64,000 nt of DNA from Marinobacter sp. DY40_1A1 (lineage in GTDB: Bacteria > Pseudomonadota > Gammaproteobacteria > Pseudomonadales > Oleiphilaceae): positions 930,001 to 994,000 of the forward strand of contig NZ_VCHA01000001.1 of NCBI RefSeq assembly GCF_016597815.1. The letters are read 5' to 3'. The notes under the pieces are model-generated. The model did no database searches and had not been told where the DNA came from. It saw nothing but the letters and a program-made list of their open reading frames with translations. Positions 55,277 to 64,000 of this stretch are shown here, piece after piece. The position numbers and the translations under genes were made by a program. Within the stretch, counting starts at the first letter, position 1. Every line of letters starts with the position of its first letter.

Positions 55277-57682
55277 TTGTCCGGAAGCTCTACAGTAATA
55301 GGCGTTTTCGCTTTTTCCTGCGGCGTTATCTTACTTTATAGGTTGGCGGTGTTGCCAGCTCAAGTATGCCTGCTCCTGGCCATAATCCCGGCTTTGTTGT
55401 GGTTTTTGCCCTTTCGCAGGATGCTGCCCGGATCATTCCGGGCGCTTGTAATTGGCATGGCATTAGGTATCGCCTGGGCATTTTTGTGGGCCAGCGATCG
55501 TCTGGAACACAGGCTCCCCGAGGGGCTTGAGGGGGATCGCACCCAGGTTTCGGGTTATATTTGCGACCTCCCTTCTGTTGGAAGTTTTAACAGCATCCGC
55601 TTCAGCTTTTGCGTGACTCGCTGGTACGGGCTTTCACTGACCCCAGAGGCTTATGATTCACTGCCCACGACATTGCGTCTTGCCTGGTATGGTAAGCCCG
55701 ATCTTGTGCTTCCGGATTATCGCCTGCGACTTGACGTAGTTTTGAAAAATCCCCACGGCACACTGAATCCTGAGGGTTTCCGCTACGAAGACTGGCTGTT
55801 CCGCAAGGGGTATCGTGCAACAGGTAGTGTGCGCAGTGCGATTCCTGATCCATCTGTCGTTTGTACGCCAGAGTGCCAGTATCATCGCCTTCATGCCCGA
55901 CTGGCGGATTGGGTAGACAGTCAGTTTGCCGAGGCCCGTCACCTAGCATTAATCGCCTCGTTGCTGATCGGCAACCGTGGGCATTTGTCTTCGGAACATT
56001 GGGATGTGCTAAAGGCAACGGGAACCATACATCTGGTGGCTATATCGGGGCTACATTTGGGGCTGGTTGCTTTGGGCGCAGGGTTTGCAGCTCGTCGTGT
56101 TCTATTGGCAGTGTCGTCGACCCGGCTCAGCGAACGCTCTGTTCGCGTAACAGTGTTTGCTGTGGTGCTTGTTTGTAGTCTGTTGTATGCATTAGCGGCA
56201 GGATTCACGGTGCCAACCCGCAGAGCCCTTATTATGGTGGCCGTTGGTAGCTGGTATCTCTTGAACGCCTGGCAGGTGCCTGTTTGGCACTCGCTTGTGA
56301 TTGCGCTTGGGGCTGTACTCCTGTTTGACCCTTTTGCGCCCCTGGACCAAGGGTTCTGGCTATCCTTTGGAGCCGTCTCTGTCCTCATGTGTGTTTTTGC
56401 GGGTCGGCTGGGAGGTACAGGCTGGCTGGCCGGCCTGTTTATTGCTCAGGTCGCTGTGTTTGCCGGGCTTTGGCCACTGCTTGAGCTGGTCGGCCAGGGG
56501 CAGCCAGTTGCTGGCCTGCTGGCGAATATTTCAGCTATTCCCTGGGTTTCTCTCGTGCTCATGCCAGTACTTCTCATTGGTGGGATTGCTGTCGCCCTGT
56601 TTCCGGCTCTGACAGGGCTGATTGTCCCGTTGATGGATGCGCTGCTTGACGTCCTTTGGAGATTTCTTGGCGGGGTTGCCAACATGAGTTGGCCCGATCT
56701 CTATGGCAGCACCCTGGAAATTATCGGGTTTGCCATATTGGTGCTGTTAACTGCATTGGTGCCGATTCGGACATTCCAGGTGGTTGGGGTTGCTATTGTG
56801 GCGACCTGGGTGGTTGCAGCGAGTTTCCAGGAGAGGCCTGATAATCCGCACCTTGCTGAGCCCGAAGTCCGGGTTTGGGATGTTGGTCAGGGCCTCTCAG
56901 CCATGTTGAGGGCAGGCGACCAGGTGTTGCTCTATGACACAGGCCCTGAAGTTGAAGGTGTGTTTTCTGCTGCAGAGTCCGTCCTGATACCCAATCTCAA
57001 AGCCTTGGGGGTAGCGCGCATCGACACGCTGGTTATAAGCCATGCCGACAATGATCATTCCGGCGGGATTAACCAGATACTGGAGCATTTTGACGTTGGC
57101 CATATTGTGACAGGCGAGCCAAAGGCTGTTCGTGACAAGCTGAAGCGGGCAGGGGCGGTAAGCATCGTTGAGTGTGGGGGCGAGGACGAGTTGGGCGGTG
57201 AGTTGGCACTCTCGTTTTGGCGTGCAAAAGGCGAGTTAAAAGGTAATGACGCATCCTGTGTTCTTACCGCCCGGCGGGGTATGGAAGCAGAATGGGTGTT
57301 TCCTGGTGATATCAGTTCCCGTGTTGAGGCGAAATATCTTAGAGTATCCCGTAACCTTGCGGCCAAAAGTCAGCCCCGTGAACGTGTTGTTATCGCGCCG
57401 CACCATGGCAGTAAAACGTCGTCATCCAGAGCTTGGGTTGATGAACTGAAACCCGACGTGGTGATCTACACGGCTGGATACCGGCATCGATACGGGCATC
57501 CCCACAAGGATGTAACGGCGCGCTACCGGAGTGCGGGCGCAACAGCGTTCAACACTGCCTGCTCGGGCGGGTTAGTGTTGACCCTGGACAGTGGCACTGT
57601 AAAAACCATCGAAGCCCGTCACTCCGCGCCCTTCTGGATTGGCGGCCCGGGTCTTACCAGGGCCGAGTGTAAAATACCGTGA
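55277..57682 (+). CDS. comEC: DNA internalisation-related protein ComEC/Rec2
   Basis: Inner-membrane DNA-uptake channel of 801 aa. Domains: DUF4131 (about 1-190), competence domain with many helices and GTIHLVAISGLHLGLVA (near 255), and a C-terminal metallo-beta-lactamase-like domain with VWDVGQGLSAML, VISHADNDHSGG and PHHGSKTSSS. A TTG start at 55277 follows GGGAGG at good spacing. It opens the plus-strand envelope block. Full competence also needs genes outside the window. Confidence 0.93.
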   Translation: MSGSSTVIGVFAFSCGVILLYRLAVLPAQVCLLLAIIPALLWFLPFRRMLPGSFRALVIGMALGIAWAFLWASDRLEHRLPEGLEGDRTQVSGYICDLPSVGSFNSIRFSFCVTRWYGLSLTPEAYDSLPTTLRLAWYGKPDLVLPDYRLRLDVVLKNPHGTLNPEGFRYEDWLFRKGYRATGSVRSAIPDPSVVCTPECQYHRLHARLADWVDSQFAEARHLALIASLLIGNRGHLSSEHWDVLKATGTIHLVAISGLHLGLVALGAGFAARRVLLAVSSTRLSERSVRVTVFAVVLVCSLLYALAAGFTVPTRRALIMVAVGSWYLLNAWQVPVWHSLVIALGAVLLFDPFAPLDQGFWLSFGAVSVLMCVFAGRLGGTGWLAGLFIAQVAVFAGLWPLLELVGQGQPVAGLLANISAIPWVSLVLMPVLLIGGIAVALFPALTGLIVPLMDALLDVLWRFLGGVANMSWPDLYGSTLEIIGFAILVLLTALVPIRTFQVVGVAIVATWVVAASFQERPDNPHLAEPEVRVWDVGQGLSAMLRAGDQVLLYDTGPEVEGVFSAAESVLIPNLKALGVARIDTLVISHADNDHSGGINQILEHFDVGHIVTGEPKAVRDKLKRAGAVSIVECGGEDELGGELALSFWRAKGELKGNDASCVLTARRGMEAEWVFPGDISSRVEAKYLRVSRNLAAKSQPRERVVIAPHHGSKTSSSRAWVDELKPDVVIYTAGYRHRYGHPHKDVTARYRSAGATAFNTACSGGLVLTLDSGTVKTIEARHSAPFWIGGPGLTRAECKIP

Positions 57683-57754
57683 CATTGCGGGTGTAGCCTC
57701 GACCTGCAGCTATGCTAAAGTAGCGCGGCTTGTTAACAATCAGGGAGATCAAGC

Positions 57755-58381
57755 GTGTTCGAGCTGTTGAAAGCTGGTGGCATTCTTATGGTGCCAATTG
57801 TTGCCTGTTCCATCCTGGCACTCGCGATTATTCTGGAACGTTTCTGGACGCTTCGGGCGTCACGTGTCGCACCGCCGCAGACCATTAATGAACTCTGGCG
57901 CTGGATCAAGAAAAAAGAGCTTAATAGTCGCAAGCTGAAGGCACTGCAAGGCTCATCACCCTTGGGCCGCGTACTTGCGGCGGGTCTCATGAATGCCAAA
58001 CATGGCCGTGAGATTATGAAGGAGAGTATTGAGCATGAAGCTACTCAGGTAATTCACGAACTGGAGCGCTTTTTGAATCCTTTAGGCACAGTTGCGACCA
58101 TTACACCATTGCTTGGTCTTCTTGGTACTGTGATTGGCATGATCAAGGTGTTTGCTGAAATCCAGCTTGCAGGTGTGGGTAATGCAGGCAACCTCGCGGG
58201 GGGCATCTCCGAAGCTTTGATAACCACTGCGGCCGGGCTGAGCATCGCTATTCCTGCACTGATTTGTCACCGTTATTTTATCCGCCGGGTAGATGAGCTG
58301 GTGGTGGGGATGGAGCAGGAAGCTATCAAGCTGGTTGAAGTTGTGCACGGTGACCGTGAAATCGACGTAGAAGGGGCCTGA
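57755..58381 (+). CDS. exbB: ExbB/TolQ-family proton channel protein
   Basis: 208-aa inner-membrane protein with three helices. GGILMVPIVACSILALAIILERF opens it, and the conserved TPLLGLLGTVIGMIKVF and LITTAAGLSIAIPAL segments line the proton path. With ExbD it converts proton flow into motion. The GTG start follows GGGAG. No TonB gene or receptor is adjacent; the pair lies between comEC and msbA, matching PA2983/PA2982 in Pseudomonas. Confidence 0.93.
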   Translation: MFELLKAGGILMVPIVACSILALAIILERFWTLRASRVAPPQTINELWRWIKKKELNSRKLKALQGSSPLGRVLAAGLMNAKHGREIMKESIEHEATQVIHELERFLNPLGTVATITPLLGLLGTVIGMIKVFAEIQLAGVGNAGNLAGGISEALITTAAGLSIAIPALICHRYFIRRVDELVVGMEQEAIKLVEVVHGDREIDVEGA

Positions 58382-58386
58382 ACGCC

Positions 58387-58812
58387 GTGAAGTTCACACG
58401 CCAGAGAAGCCAGGAAGTTGGGGTAGACCTGACGCCGCTGATCGATGTGGTGTTCCTGCTGCTGATTTTCTTTATGGTCTCAACGACTTTCACCCGGGAA
58501 AGCCACTTACAGGTGGTACTGCCAGAGGCCAGCGGTGAGCCGTCTGCCGCATCCGAAGTGAGGCAGATTGACGTTGTAATCAATGCTGAAGGCCAGTACA
58601 TACTCAACGATAAAGCGCTCGTGAATAATCGTCGTGAGACGCTTGAGCGGGGAGTGAGTGAGCTGGCTGCAGGCGATACGGCCTTGCCATTCGTAATTAC
58701 AGCAGATGCCCGAACGCCCCATGAATATGTGGTCAGAGCTATGGATGTTGCCGGGCGCCTTGGTTTTGCAAAGCTCAGTATTACGACAGAACGCGAGGCA
58801 GAAACCCAGTGA
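58387..58812 (+). CDS. exbD: ExbD/TolR-family protein
   Basis: 141-aa partner of ExbB. One membrane helix (about 18-38) holds VDLTPLIDVVFLLLIFFMV, with the proton-carrying Asp in LIDVVF. The periplasmic domain follows. GTG start, 5 bases after exbB. Its stop overlaps the msbA GTG (GTGA), so the three genes are coupled. Confidence 0.93.
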   Translation: MKFTRQRSQEVGVDLTPLIDVVFLLLIFFMVSTTFTRESHLQVVLPEASGEPSAASEVRQIDVVINAEGQYILNDKALVNNRRETLERGVSELAAGDTALPFVITADARTPHEYVVRAMDVAGRLGFAKLSITTEREAETQ

Positions 58813-60587
58813 GCCAGGCTGTTCCGCCAACAGAACCCAAACCGGTTAAACCTGGCGAAAGTTGGGAAACCTACAAGCGCTTGTTGGCGTATGTAAAACC
58901 GTTTTGGCTGGCGTTCTCGCTTGCGGTTGTCGGTAACATTATTTATGCAGCGGCCTCTACGGGCATGGCCGCTGCCATGGAATATGTTATAGCGGCCATC
59001 GAAAATCCCACTGAACAAAACCGCATTTTGCTGACCGCCTTGATCATAGGTATGTTTACCTTCCGTGGAATTGGGACTTTCCTGAGCCAGTATTTCATCA
59101 GCTATGTTGGCCGACAGGTTATCAACTCCCTCCGCACGGATGTGTTCAACCGGTTGATGACCCTTCCATCCCGGTATTTTGACGAAAACGCTGCCGGAAG
59201 GCTGGTGTCCAAGCTCACGTTTAACGTAGAACAGGTGGCGGAAGCCACTACCAATGCCGTCACCATAACCCTAAGGGAAGGTCTGACAATCGTCGGCCTA
59301 CTCAGCTTTATGCTGTATACCAACTGGAAATTGACCCTGATATTCCTCGCAGTTGGGCCGCTGATCGGGGCGGTTGTGAGTTATGCCAGCAAGCGTTTTC
59401 GTAAAATCAGCCAGCGCATTCAGGGTTCGATGGGTGACATAACCCACGTGGCTTCTGAGTCCATTACCGGGTATCGGGTTGTTCGAACCTTTGGTGGCGT
59501 GGAGTATGAACAGCAACGTTTTCAGAAGGTTAACGATCGAAACCTGAAGCAAAGCCTGAAGATGGCGTCAACCCAGGCGATCAGTGTTCCGGTGATTCAG
59601 ACCTTGGTGGCAGTGGCAATAGCCGCGCTTGTATGGACCATGTTGTCCCCGGAGATACGGGGCGAGATGAGCACTGGTCAGTTGGTTGCCTTCATTACTG
59701 CAGCCACTACCATGGCCAAGCCGATACGTCAGGTGACTTCTGTTCACGCGCAAATACAGAAGGGTGTGGCAGCGGCCTACGATGTGTTTGAAACCATCGA
59801 TGAGGCCCCCGAGCAGGATCCTGGCACTTTTGCCCCCGAGCGTGTGGAAGGCAATATTGAATTTGATGACATGTCTTTTCGCTACCGTGATCAACTTGAC
59901 AATGTGCTGGAGGGTATCTCTGTTGATATTCCCGCGGGGCAGAGTGTGGCTCTGGTGGGACGCTCCGGTAGCGGTAAATCAACCCTTGTGAGCCTGCTGC
60001 CCAGGTTTTATGAATATACCGGTGGTGATATCCGCATTGATGGGCACTCCCTCAAAGATTTTTCCCTGAAAGCCTTGCGAAGCCAGATTGCACTGGTGAC
60101 GCAGAACGTGGTGCTGTTTAACGATTCGATTGCCGCCAACATTGCCTATGGCGCGCTTCGGGATTGCAGCCGGGAAGAAATACGTGAAGCGGCGGCCAAA
60201 GCCCACGCGTTGGAGTTTATCGACCGAATGCCTGAAGGGCTCGACACCATGATTGGTGATAACGGTGTGATGCTCTCAGGTGGGCAGCGGCAAAGACTGG
60301 CTATTGCAAGGGCCTTGCTGAAAGATGCCCCAATTCTGATCCTGGATGAAGCCACCTCCGCTTTGGATACTGAATCTGAGCGCCATATTCAGAAGGCGTT
60401 GGAAACCGTTATTCAGGGCCGAACCACACTGGTTATTGCCCACAGGCTTTCAACCATTGAGAGCGCTGACAGAATATTGGTTATGGACAACGGCCGTATT
60501 GTTGAATCCGGTCGCCATGAAGAGCTTCTTGCCAAGAAAGGCGCTTATGCCCAGCTGCATCAAATGCAGTTTAGTGAACACTCATGA
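58809..60587 (+). CDS. msbA: Lipid A export ATP-binding/permease protein MsbA
   Basis: Flips lipid A-core across the inner membrane. 592 aa: six membrane helices (about 30-320), then an ATPase with Walker A GRSGSGKSTLVSLL, signature LSGGQRQRLAIARALL, Walker B ILILDEATSALD, and His in VIAHRLSTIE. The GTG start is shared with the exbD stop. lpxK follows with ATGA overlap, the classical msbA-lpxK pair. Confidence 0.95.
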   Translation: MSQAVPPTEPKPVKPGESWETYKRLLAYVKPFWLAFSLAVVGNIIYAAASTGMAAAMEYVIAAIENPTEQNRILLTALIIGMFTFRGIGTFLSQYFISYVGRQVINSLRTDVFNRLMTLPSRYFDENAAGRLVSKLTFNVEQVAEATTNAVTITLREGLTIVGLLSFMLYTNWKLTLIFLAVGPLIGAVVSYASKRFRKISQRIQGSMGDITHVASESITGYRVVRTFGGVEYEQQRFQKVNDRNLKQSLKMASTQAISVPVIQTLVAVAIAALVWTMLSPEIRGEMSTGQLVAFITAATTMAKPIRQVTSVHAQIQKGVAAAYDVFETIDEAPEQDPGTFAPERVEGNIEFDDMSFRYRDQLDNVLEGISVDIPAGQSVALVGRSGSGKSTLVSLLPRFYEYTGGDIRIDGHSLKDFSLKALRSQIALVTQNVVLFNDSIAANIAYGALRDCSREEIREAAAKAHALEFIDRMPEGLDTMIGDNGVMLSGGQRQRLAIARALLKDAPILILDEATSALDTESERHIQKALETVIQGRTTLVIAHRLSTIESADRILVMDNGRIVESGRHEELLAKKGAYAQLHQMQFSEHS

Positions 60588-61621
60588 CATCCCTTGTCGA
60601 TCGCCTATGGTATGGCAAAGGCCGCCCCTTGGCCTTGCTGTCACCGCTTTCGTGGCTCTATCGGGTTATTGCTGAAGCGCGGCGGCGCAAAGCGATAACG
60701 GCTTATACCGAAAAGCTGCCGGTTCCGGTCGTGGTGGTGGGTAACATCACAGCTGGCGGTACGGGTAAGTCGCCGTTAACGGCCTGGCTGGTCAGCACTA
60801 TGAAAACTGAAGGCTGGCATCCCGTGGTTCTTAGTCGCGGATACGGAGGCAGAGCGCCTGACCACCCGCTTTTGGTAACCCCGGATACCTTGCCTTCTCT
60901 TGCAGGAGACGAGCCGGTTATGCTGGCTCAGGCAACCGGCGTACCAGTGATTGTTGACCCAGACAGACGCAGAGGTGCTGCGTTTGTGCTCGACAATGCG
61001 CTAGGCGATGTACTGATCAGCGATGATGGCCTGCAGCACTACAAGCTACCACGGGATATCGAACTATCAGTATTTGATGGTGCCCGCGGAGTAGGCAACG
61101 GTGCCTTGATACCTGTAGGTCCATTGCGGGAGCAGGTAAGCCGGTTGGATTCGGTTGATTTTGTGATCGTTAACGGCGCAATCTCTGCAGATGAGACGGG
61201 GCGGGTGCCTCCGGAAGCACTGGCGGGCATCCAGCACCCACACTTGTATGCCATGAAGCTTCAGCCAACGCGCCTGGTAAATCTCAAAACCGGTGAAACC
61301 CGCTCTCCCGAAAGCCTGCAGGGGCAAAAGATCCGTGCCATAGCGGGTATAGGAAACCCTACACGTTTTTTTGATACGCTCAAAGGCCTTGGCGCAAAGT
61401 TGATTGCTGTGCCTTTTCCTGATCATCATCGTTTCCGCCCGGAAGATCTTGGATCCGAATCTGGTCACATGCTGGTGATGACGGCTAAAGATGGCGTTAA
61501 ATGCAGCAGTTTTGCACCGGACAATGCCTGGGTGCTTCATGTTGAAGCAACATTGCCTGAGGCGTTTAAAGCGGCTGTTCTTGAAAAATTGCGGGCGAGC
61601 TCCGGAACGCCTGCTTCCTAA
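60584..61621 (+). CDS. lpxK: Tetraacyldisaccharide 4'-kinase LpxK
   Basis: Phosphorylates the lipid A precursor at the 4' position. 345 aa: P-loop variant NITAGGTGKSPLTAWL, SRGYGGRAPDHPL, DDGLQHYKLPRDIELSVFDG, and PLREQVSRLDSVDFVIVNG. The ATG overlaps the msbA stop. Membrane association through the N-terminal hydrophobic segment (about 15-25) is expected. Confidence 0.96.
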   Translation: MTSLVDRLWYGKGRPLALLSPLSWLYRVIAEARRRKAITAYTEKLPVPVVVVGNITAGGTGKSPLTAWLVSTMKTEGWHPVVLSRGYGGRAPDHPLLVTPDTLPSLAGDEPVMLAQATGVPVIVDPDRRRGAAFVLDNALGDVLISDDGLQHYKLPRDIELSVFDGARGVGNGALIPVGPLREQVSRLDSVDFVIVNGAISADETGRVPPEALAGIQHPHLYAMKLQPTRLVNLKTGETRSPESLQGQKIRAIAGIGNPTRFFDTLKGLGAKLIAVPFPDHHRFRPEDLGSESGHMLVMTAKDGVKCSSFAPDNAWVLHVEATLPEAFKAAVLEKLRASSGTPAS

Positions 61622-61640
61622 CTGTCAGTGAGATAGCACT

Positions 61641-61829
61641 ATGGACAAAAAACTCGTGGCTCTGCTTGCTTGCCCGGTATGCAAGGGCGAGCTGAAATTG
61701 AATGACGCAAAAACCGAACTGACGTGCTTTGCGGACGCCATGGCATTTCCGATCCGCGAGGGTATCCCGGTTATGCTGGCCACTGAGGCGCGCACTTTAA
61801 GCACCGATGAACGTCTTCACAAAAACTGA
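61641..61829 (+). CDS. ycaR: Trm112-family protein YcaR
   Basis: 62-aa protein. [15 protein letters not shown] gives one Cys-x-x-Cys pair; the second typical pair is reduced to one cysteine (LTCFAD). [14 protein letters not shown] is the family end motif. It sits between lpxK and kdsB in many gammaproteobacteria. Its role there is not established. Confidence 0.92.
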   Translation: MDKKLVALLACPVCKGELKLNDAKTELTCFADAMAFPIREGIPVMLATEARTLSTDERLHKN

Positions 61830-61856
61830 GTAAGCTCTCTGCAGGATTGAAGTCCC

Positions 61857-62672
61857 ATGTCTTTTACGGTTGTGATTCCAGCTCGTTATGCCTCTACCCG
61901 GTTACCTGGTAAACCGCTGCTGGATATTGCAGGCAAGCCCATGATTCAGCACGTGTGTGAGCGTGCTTCAGAAAGCCGGGCAAGCCGCGTGGTTGTTGCT
62001 ACGGATGATTCGCGTATCCAGGCCGCCTGTGAAGCTTTTGGCGCTGAAGTCGTCATGACGTCTCCCAACCATGTTAGTGGTACTGATCGCCTTGAGGAGG
62101 TAGTACGCCAACTCGGGTTGGATCCTGATCACCGTGTGGTGAACGTGCAGGGAGATGAACCCTTGATTCCGGCGGCATTGATTGATCAGGTGGCTGAAAA
62201 CCTGGAGCGCTATCCGGAGGCGGCAATTTCAACGCTCTGTGAGCGGCTCCATGACATCGAACATGTGTTCAACCCCAACGTGGTAAAGGTTGTGTTTGAT
62301 GCAGAGGGGATGGCCCATTACTTCAGCCGGGCGCCAATCCCCTGGGCACGGGATCACTGGAGTGATTTTGGAAAAGATAACCTTGCATCGCCCAATGCGG
62401 GAGCCGCCCTTAAGGATGGCACCGGGTATTTCCGCCATATTGGTATTTATGGTTACCGTGCGCGCGTTCTGAGTCAGTTCGTTTCCTGGCCGCCTGCGCC
62501 TACCGAACAGGCGGAGTCCCTGGAGCAGCTAAGAGCCTTGTATAACGGGGCGCGCATTCATGTTGAAGTGGCCGCTGGAACGCCGCCGGCGGGCGTTGAT
62601 ACAGAGGCTGACTTACAGCGGGTAAGAGCCTGGATGGCTAAGTCGGTTGAAACAGGAGAAAGTAAGGCATGA
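61857..62672 (+). CDS. kdsB: CMP-KDO synthetase KdsB
   Basis: Activates 3-deoxy-D-manno-octulosonate for addition to lipid A. 271 aa: [29 protein letters not shown] (nucleotide loop, [10 protein letters not shown]), [15 protein letters not shown], and [12 protein letters not shown]. The following phosphatase gene starts inside its stop (ATGA). It forms one unit with lpxK and ycaR. Confidence 0.96.
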   Translation: MSFTVVIPARYASTRLPGKPLLDIAGKPMIQHVCERASESRASRVVVATDDSRIQAACEAFGAEVVMTSPNHVSGTDRLEEVVRQLGLDPDHRVVNVQGDEPLIPAALIDQVAENLERYPEAAISTLCERLHDIEHVFNPNVVKVVFDAEGMAHYFSRAPIPWARDHWSDFGKDNLASPNAGAALKDGTGYFRHIGIYGYRARVLSQFVSWPPAPTEQAESLEQLRALYNGARIHVEVAAGTPPAGVDTEADLQRVRAWMAKSVETGESKA

Positions 62673-63148
62673 GTAAGCAGGTCAGTGTCCTTTTTGTGTG
62701 TCTTGGTAATATTTGTCGGTCGCCAACCGCAGAGGGGCTGTTTCGGAAGCTGGTGCAACAAGCTGGATTGCAGGACAAGGTTTTCATCGACTCCTGCGGA
62801 ACCAGTAACTGGCACATAGGAAAGGGGCCTGATGCCCGCTCAATTTCAGCTGCCAACAACCGTGGCGTTGATATTAGTGCTCTTAAAGCGCGTCAGTTTA
62901 CAGAAAAAGATCTGGACACCTTCGACTATATAATCGTAATGGACCGTCAGAATCTGGCTGATGTAAAGGATATATGGCACCAGAATGGAGGCACTAAACC
63001 GACGCTTTTTCTGGAATACGGCAGCTCAGACCTCACTGAAGTTCCTGACCCTTATTATGGTGGTGAAGAGGGTTTTGAGCATGTGCTTGATCTGATTCAG
63101 GATGCCGGCGAGGGCCTGCTACGGGATATTCAGGAGCGCATGGCGTGA
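62669..63148 (+). CDS. Low-molecular-weight protein tyrosine phosphatase
   Basis: 159-aa phosphatase. The P-loop [17 protein letters not shown] has nucleophilic Cys11 and Arg17; the general acid Asp is in [16 protein letters not shown]. The 159-aa length is normal. Members act on Wzc-like kinases or on other substrates; no kinase is adjacent. It overlaps kdsB and murB by 4 bases each, matching PA2978. Confidence 0.92.
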   Translation: MSKQVSVLFVCLGNICRSPTAEGLFRKLVQQAGLQDKVFIDSCGTSNWHIGKGPDARSISAANNRGVDISALKARQFTEKDLDTFDYIIVMDRQNLADVKDIWHQNGGTKPTLFLEYGSSDLTEVPDPYYGGEEGFEHVLDLIQDAGEGLLRDIQERMA

Positions 63149-64000
63149 GTTTTGGAGCGGAACTTCAGGAGAGCGTGGGGCTTTTGAAACTCAACACCCT
63201 GAGCGTGTCCGCTACAGCAAAATACTACATGGATGTCGAAAGCCTGGACGACTTGCGCAGCGCACTGGCATGGGCCCGCGAAAATGGCCACCAGACACTG
63301 GTCCTCGGAAGTGGCAGTAATCTGGTTTTTGCCGGAGACTTTAATGGCCTGGTGATTCGCGTGCGAATAGCAGCCCGATACTGGGAGCAGGTAGACGACA
63401 CTGGCGCTACCCTGGTTCTGGGAGCTGGCGAGAGCTGGCATGAGGCGGTTCTCTATGCGGCTGGATCTGGTTACAAGGGCATAGAGAACCTGGCGCTTAT
63501 TCCCGGAACGGCGGGTGCTGCACCAGTACAAAATATAGGTGCTTACGGCGTAGAACTATGCGATACGCTAATTTCGGTAACAGCCTGGGATCGCGATTCT
63601 GCTCAACTGGTTTGTCTTGATAACGCAGAGTGCGGCTTTGCCTACCGGGATAGCCTGTTCAAACGCTCACCCGGGCGTTACATCATTACCGAGATCAGGC
63701 TTCGTTTGTCCCGTACCAAACCTCTAAAGCTTGGATACCGAGATCTGGAAGAATACTTTGGGGATGCGGCCTCGCAGGATCTGGATGCACTGACCGTGGC
63801 TGAAGCGGTAATGGCAGTGCGCCGTCGAAAATTGCCAGACCCTGAGATAATTCCTAACGTAGGCAGTTTTTTTAAAAATCCCGTGGTCCCAGCCGGGAAG
63901 TTTGAAGAACTACAAGCTATGTATCCCGACGTAGTTGGTTATCCGCAGGCTGAGACCGTAAAGCTCGCAGCCGCTTGGCTGATTGACCAATGCGGTTGGA
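63145..64000 (+). CDS. murB: UDP-N-acetylenolpyruvoylglucosamine reductase MurB, 3' end outside the window
   Basis: Second step of peptidoglycan precursor synthesis, NADPH-dependent. 285 codons are visible of about 340 expected for the E. coli-type enzyme. FAD-binding motifs: VLGSGSNLVFAGDF, IENLALIPGTAGAAPVQNIGAYGVEL, and catalytic serine in IIPNVGSFFKNPVV. The GTG start is shared with the phosphatase stop. The sequence continues beyond 64000. Confidence 0.95.
   Translation, partial: MSFGAELQESVGLLKLNTLSVSATAKYYMDVESLDDLRSALAWARENGHQTLVLGSGSNLVFAGDFNGLVIRVRIAARYWEQVDDTGATLVLGAGESWHEAVLYAAGSGYKGIENLALIPGTAGAAPVQNIGAYGVELCDTLISVTAWDRDSAQLVCLDNAECGFAYRDSLFKRSPGRYIITEIRLRLSRTKPLKLGYRDLEEYFGDAASQDLDALTVAEAVMAVRRRKLPDPEIIPNVGSFFKNPVVPAGKFEELQAMYPDVVGYPQAETVKLAAAWLIDQCGW

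Overview
The window reads as chromosome of a marine gammaproteobacterium of the Marinobacter type. This is inferred from gene content and order: a class I polyhydroxyalkanoate synthase with phasin, a full cbb3 oxidase assembly cluster, the purB-hflD-mnmA-nudJ-rluE order shared with E. coli, and a lolC-lolD ... comEC-exbB-exbD-msbA-lpxK-ycaR-kdsB-ptp-murB order close to that of Pseudomonas. Coding density is high, many genes overlap by ATGA or GTGA, and no tRNA, rRNA, CRISPR array, insertion sequence or prophage gene was seen. The first gene (phaC) and the last (murB) run off the edges.

Layout. 1-2.1 kb: PHA synthase and phasin (minus). 2.3-3.8 kb: SLC13-type anion transporter. 4.0-8.6 kb: an envelope cluster of a C39 peptidase, an outer-membrane channel resembling FapF of the functional-amyloid system, a FadL-family barrel and a MalM-like lipoprotein. 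No amyloid subunit gene is present, which makes this the most unusual part of the window. 8.6-10.9 kb: polysaccharide deacetylase, DnaJ-related protein and TetR regulator (minus). 11.0-11.9 kb: ttcA. 12-20.7 kb: cbb3 oxidase structural genes ccoNOQP followed by ccoG, ccoH/fixH, ccoI, ccoS and a TauE/UreH-like membrane protein (all minus), with an ANR/FNR-like site upstream of ccoN. 20.9-25.6 kb: 7TM-GGDEF protein, a small monooxygenase-like protein, TusA and DsbD.

25.6-37.7 kb: epmC, a RhlB-type helicase, pdxB, an alanine-type aminotransferase, a glutathione peroxidase with an OhrR/OspR-type regulator and a matching palindrome upstream, a hybrid histidine kinase coupled to an unknown membrane-anchored coil protein, a LysR regulator, a GNAT fusion and the ribosomal oxygenase roxA. 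37.7-42.1 kb: purB, hflD, mnmA, nudJ, rluE. 42.3-47.5 kb: cspD, clpS, clpA, infA, bpt and aat, which together cover both N-degron tagging enzymes, the adaptor and the unfoldase. 47.5-52.6 kb: trxB, an orphan moxR ATPase, the agmatine-to-putrescine pair aguB/aguA, a small secreted protein and a PilZ protein. 52.7-64 kb: lipoprotein export (lolC, lolD), DUF2062 protein, comEC, exbB/exbD, msbA, lpxK, ycaR, kdsB, a low-molecular-weight phosphatase and murB, a plus-strand envelope-biogenesis block.

Start codons were chosen from Shine-Dalgarno matches, family length and overlaps. Where the choice is uncertain the entry says so. Functions rest on motif recognition by eye; no database search was run.
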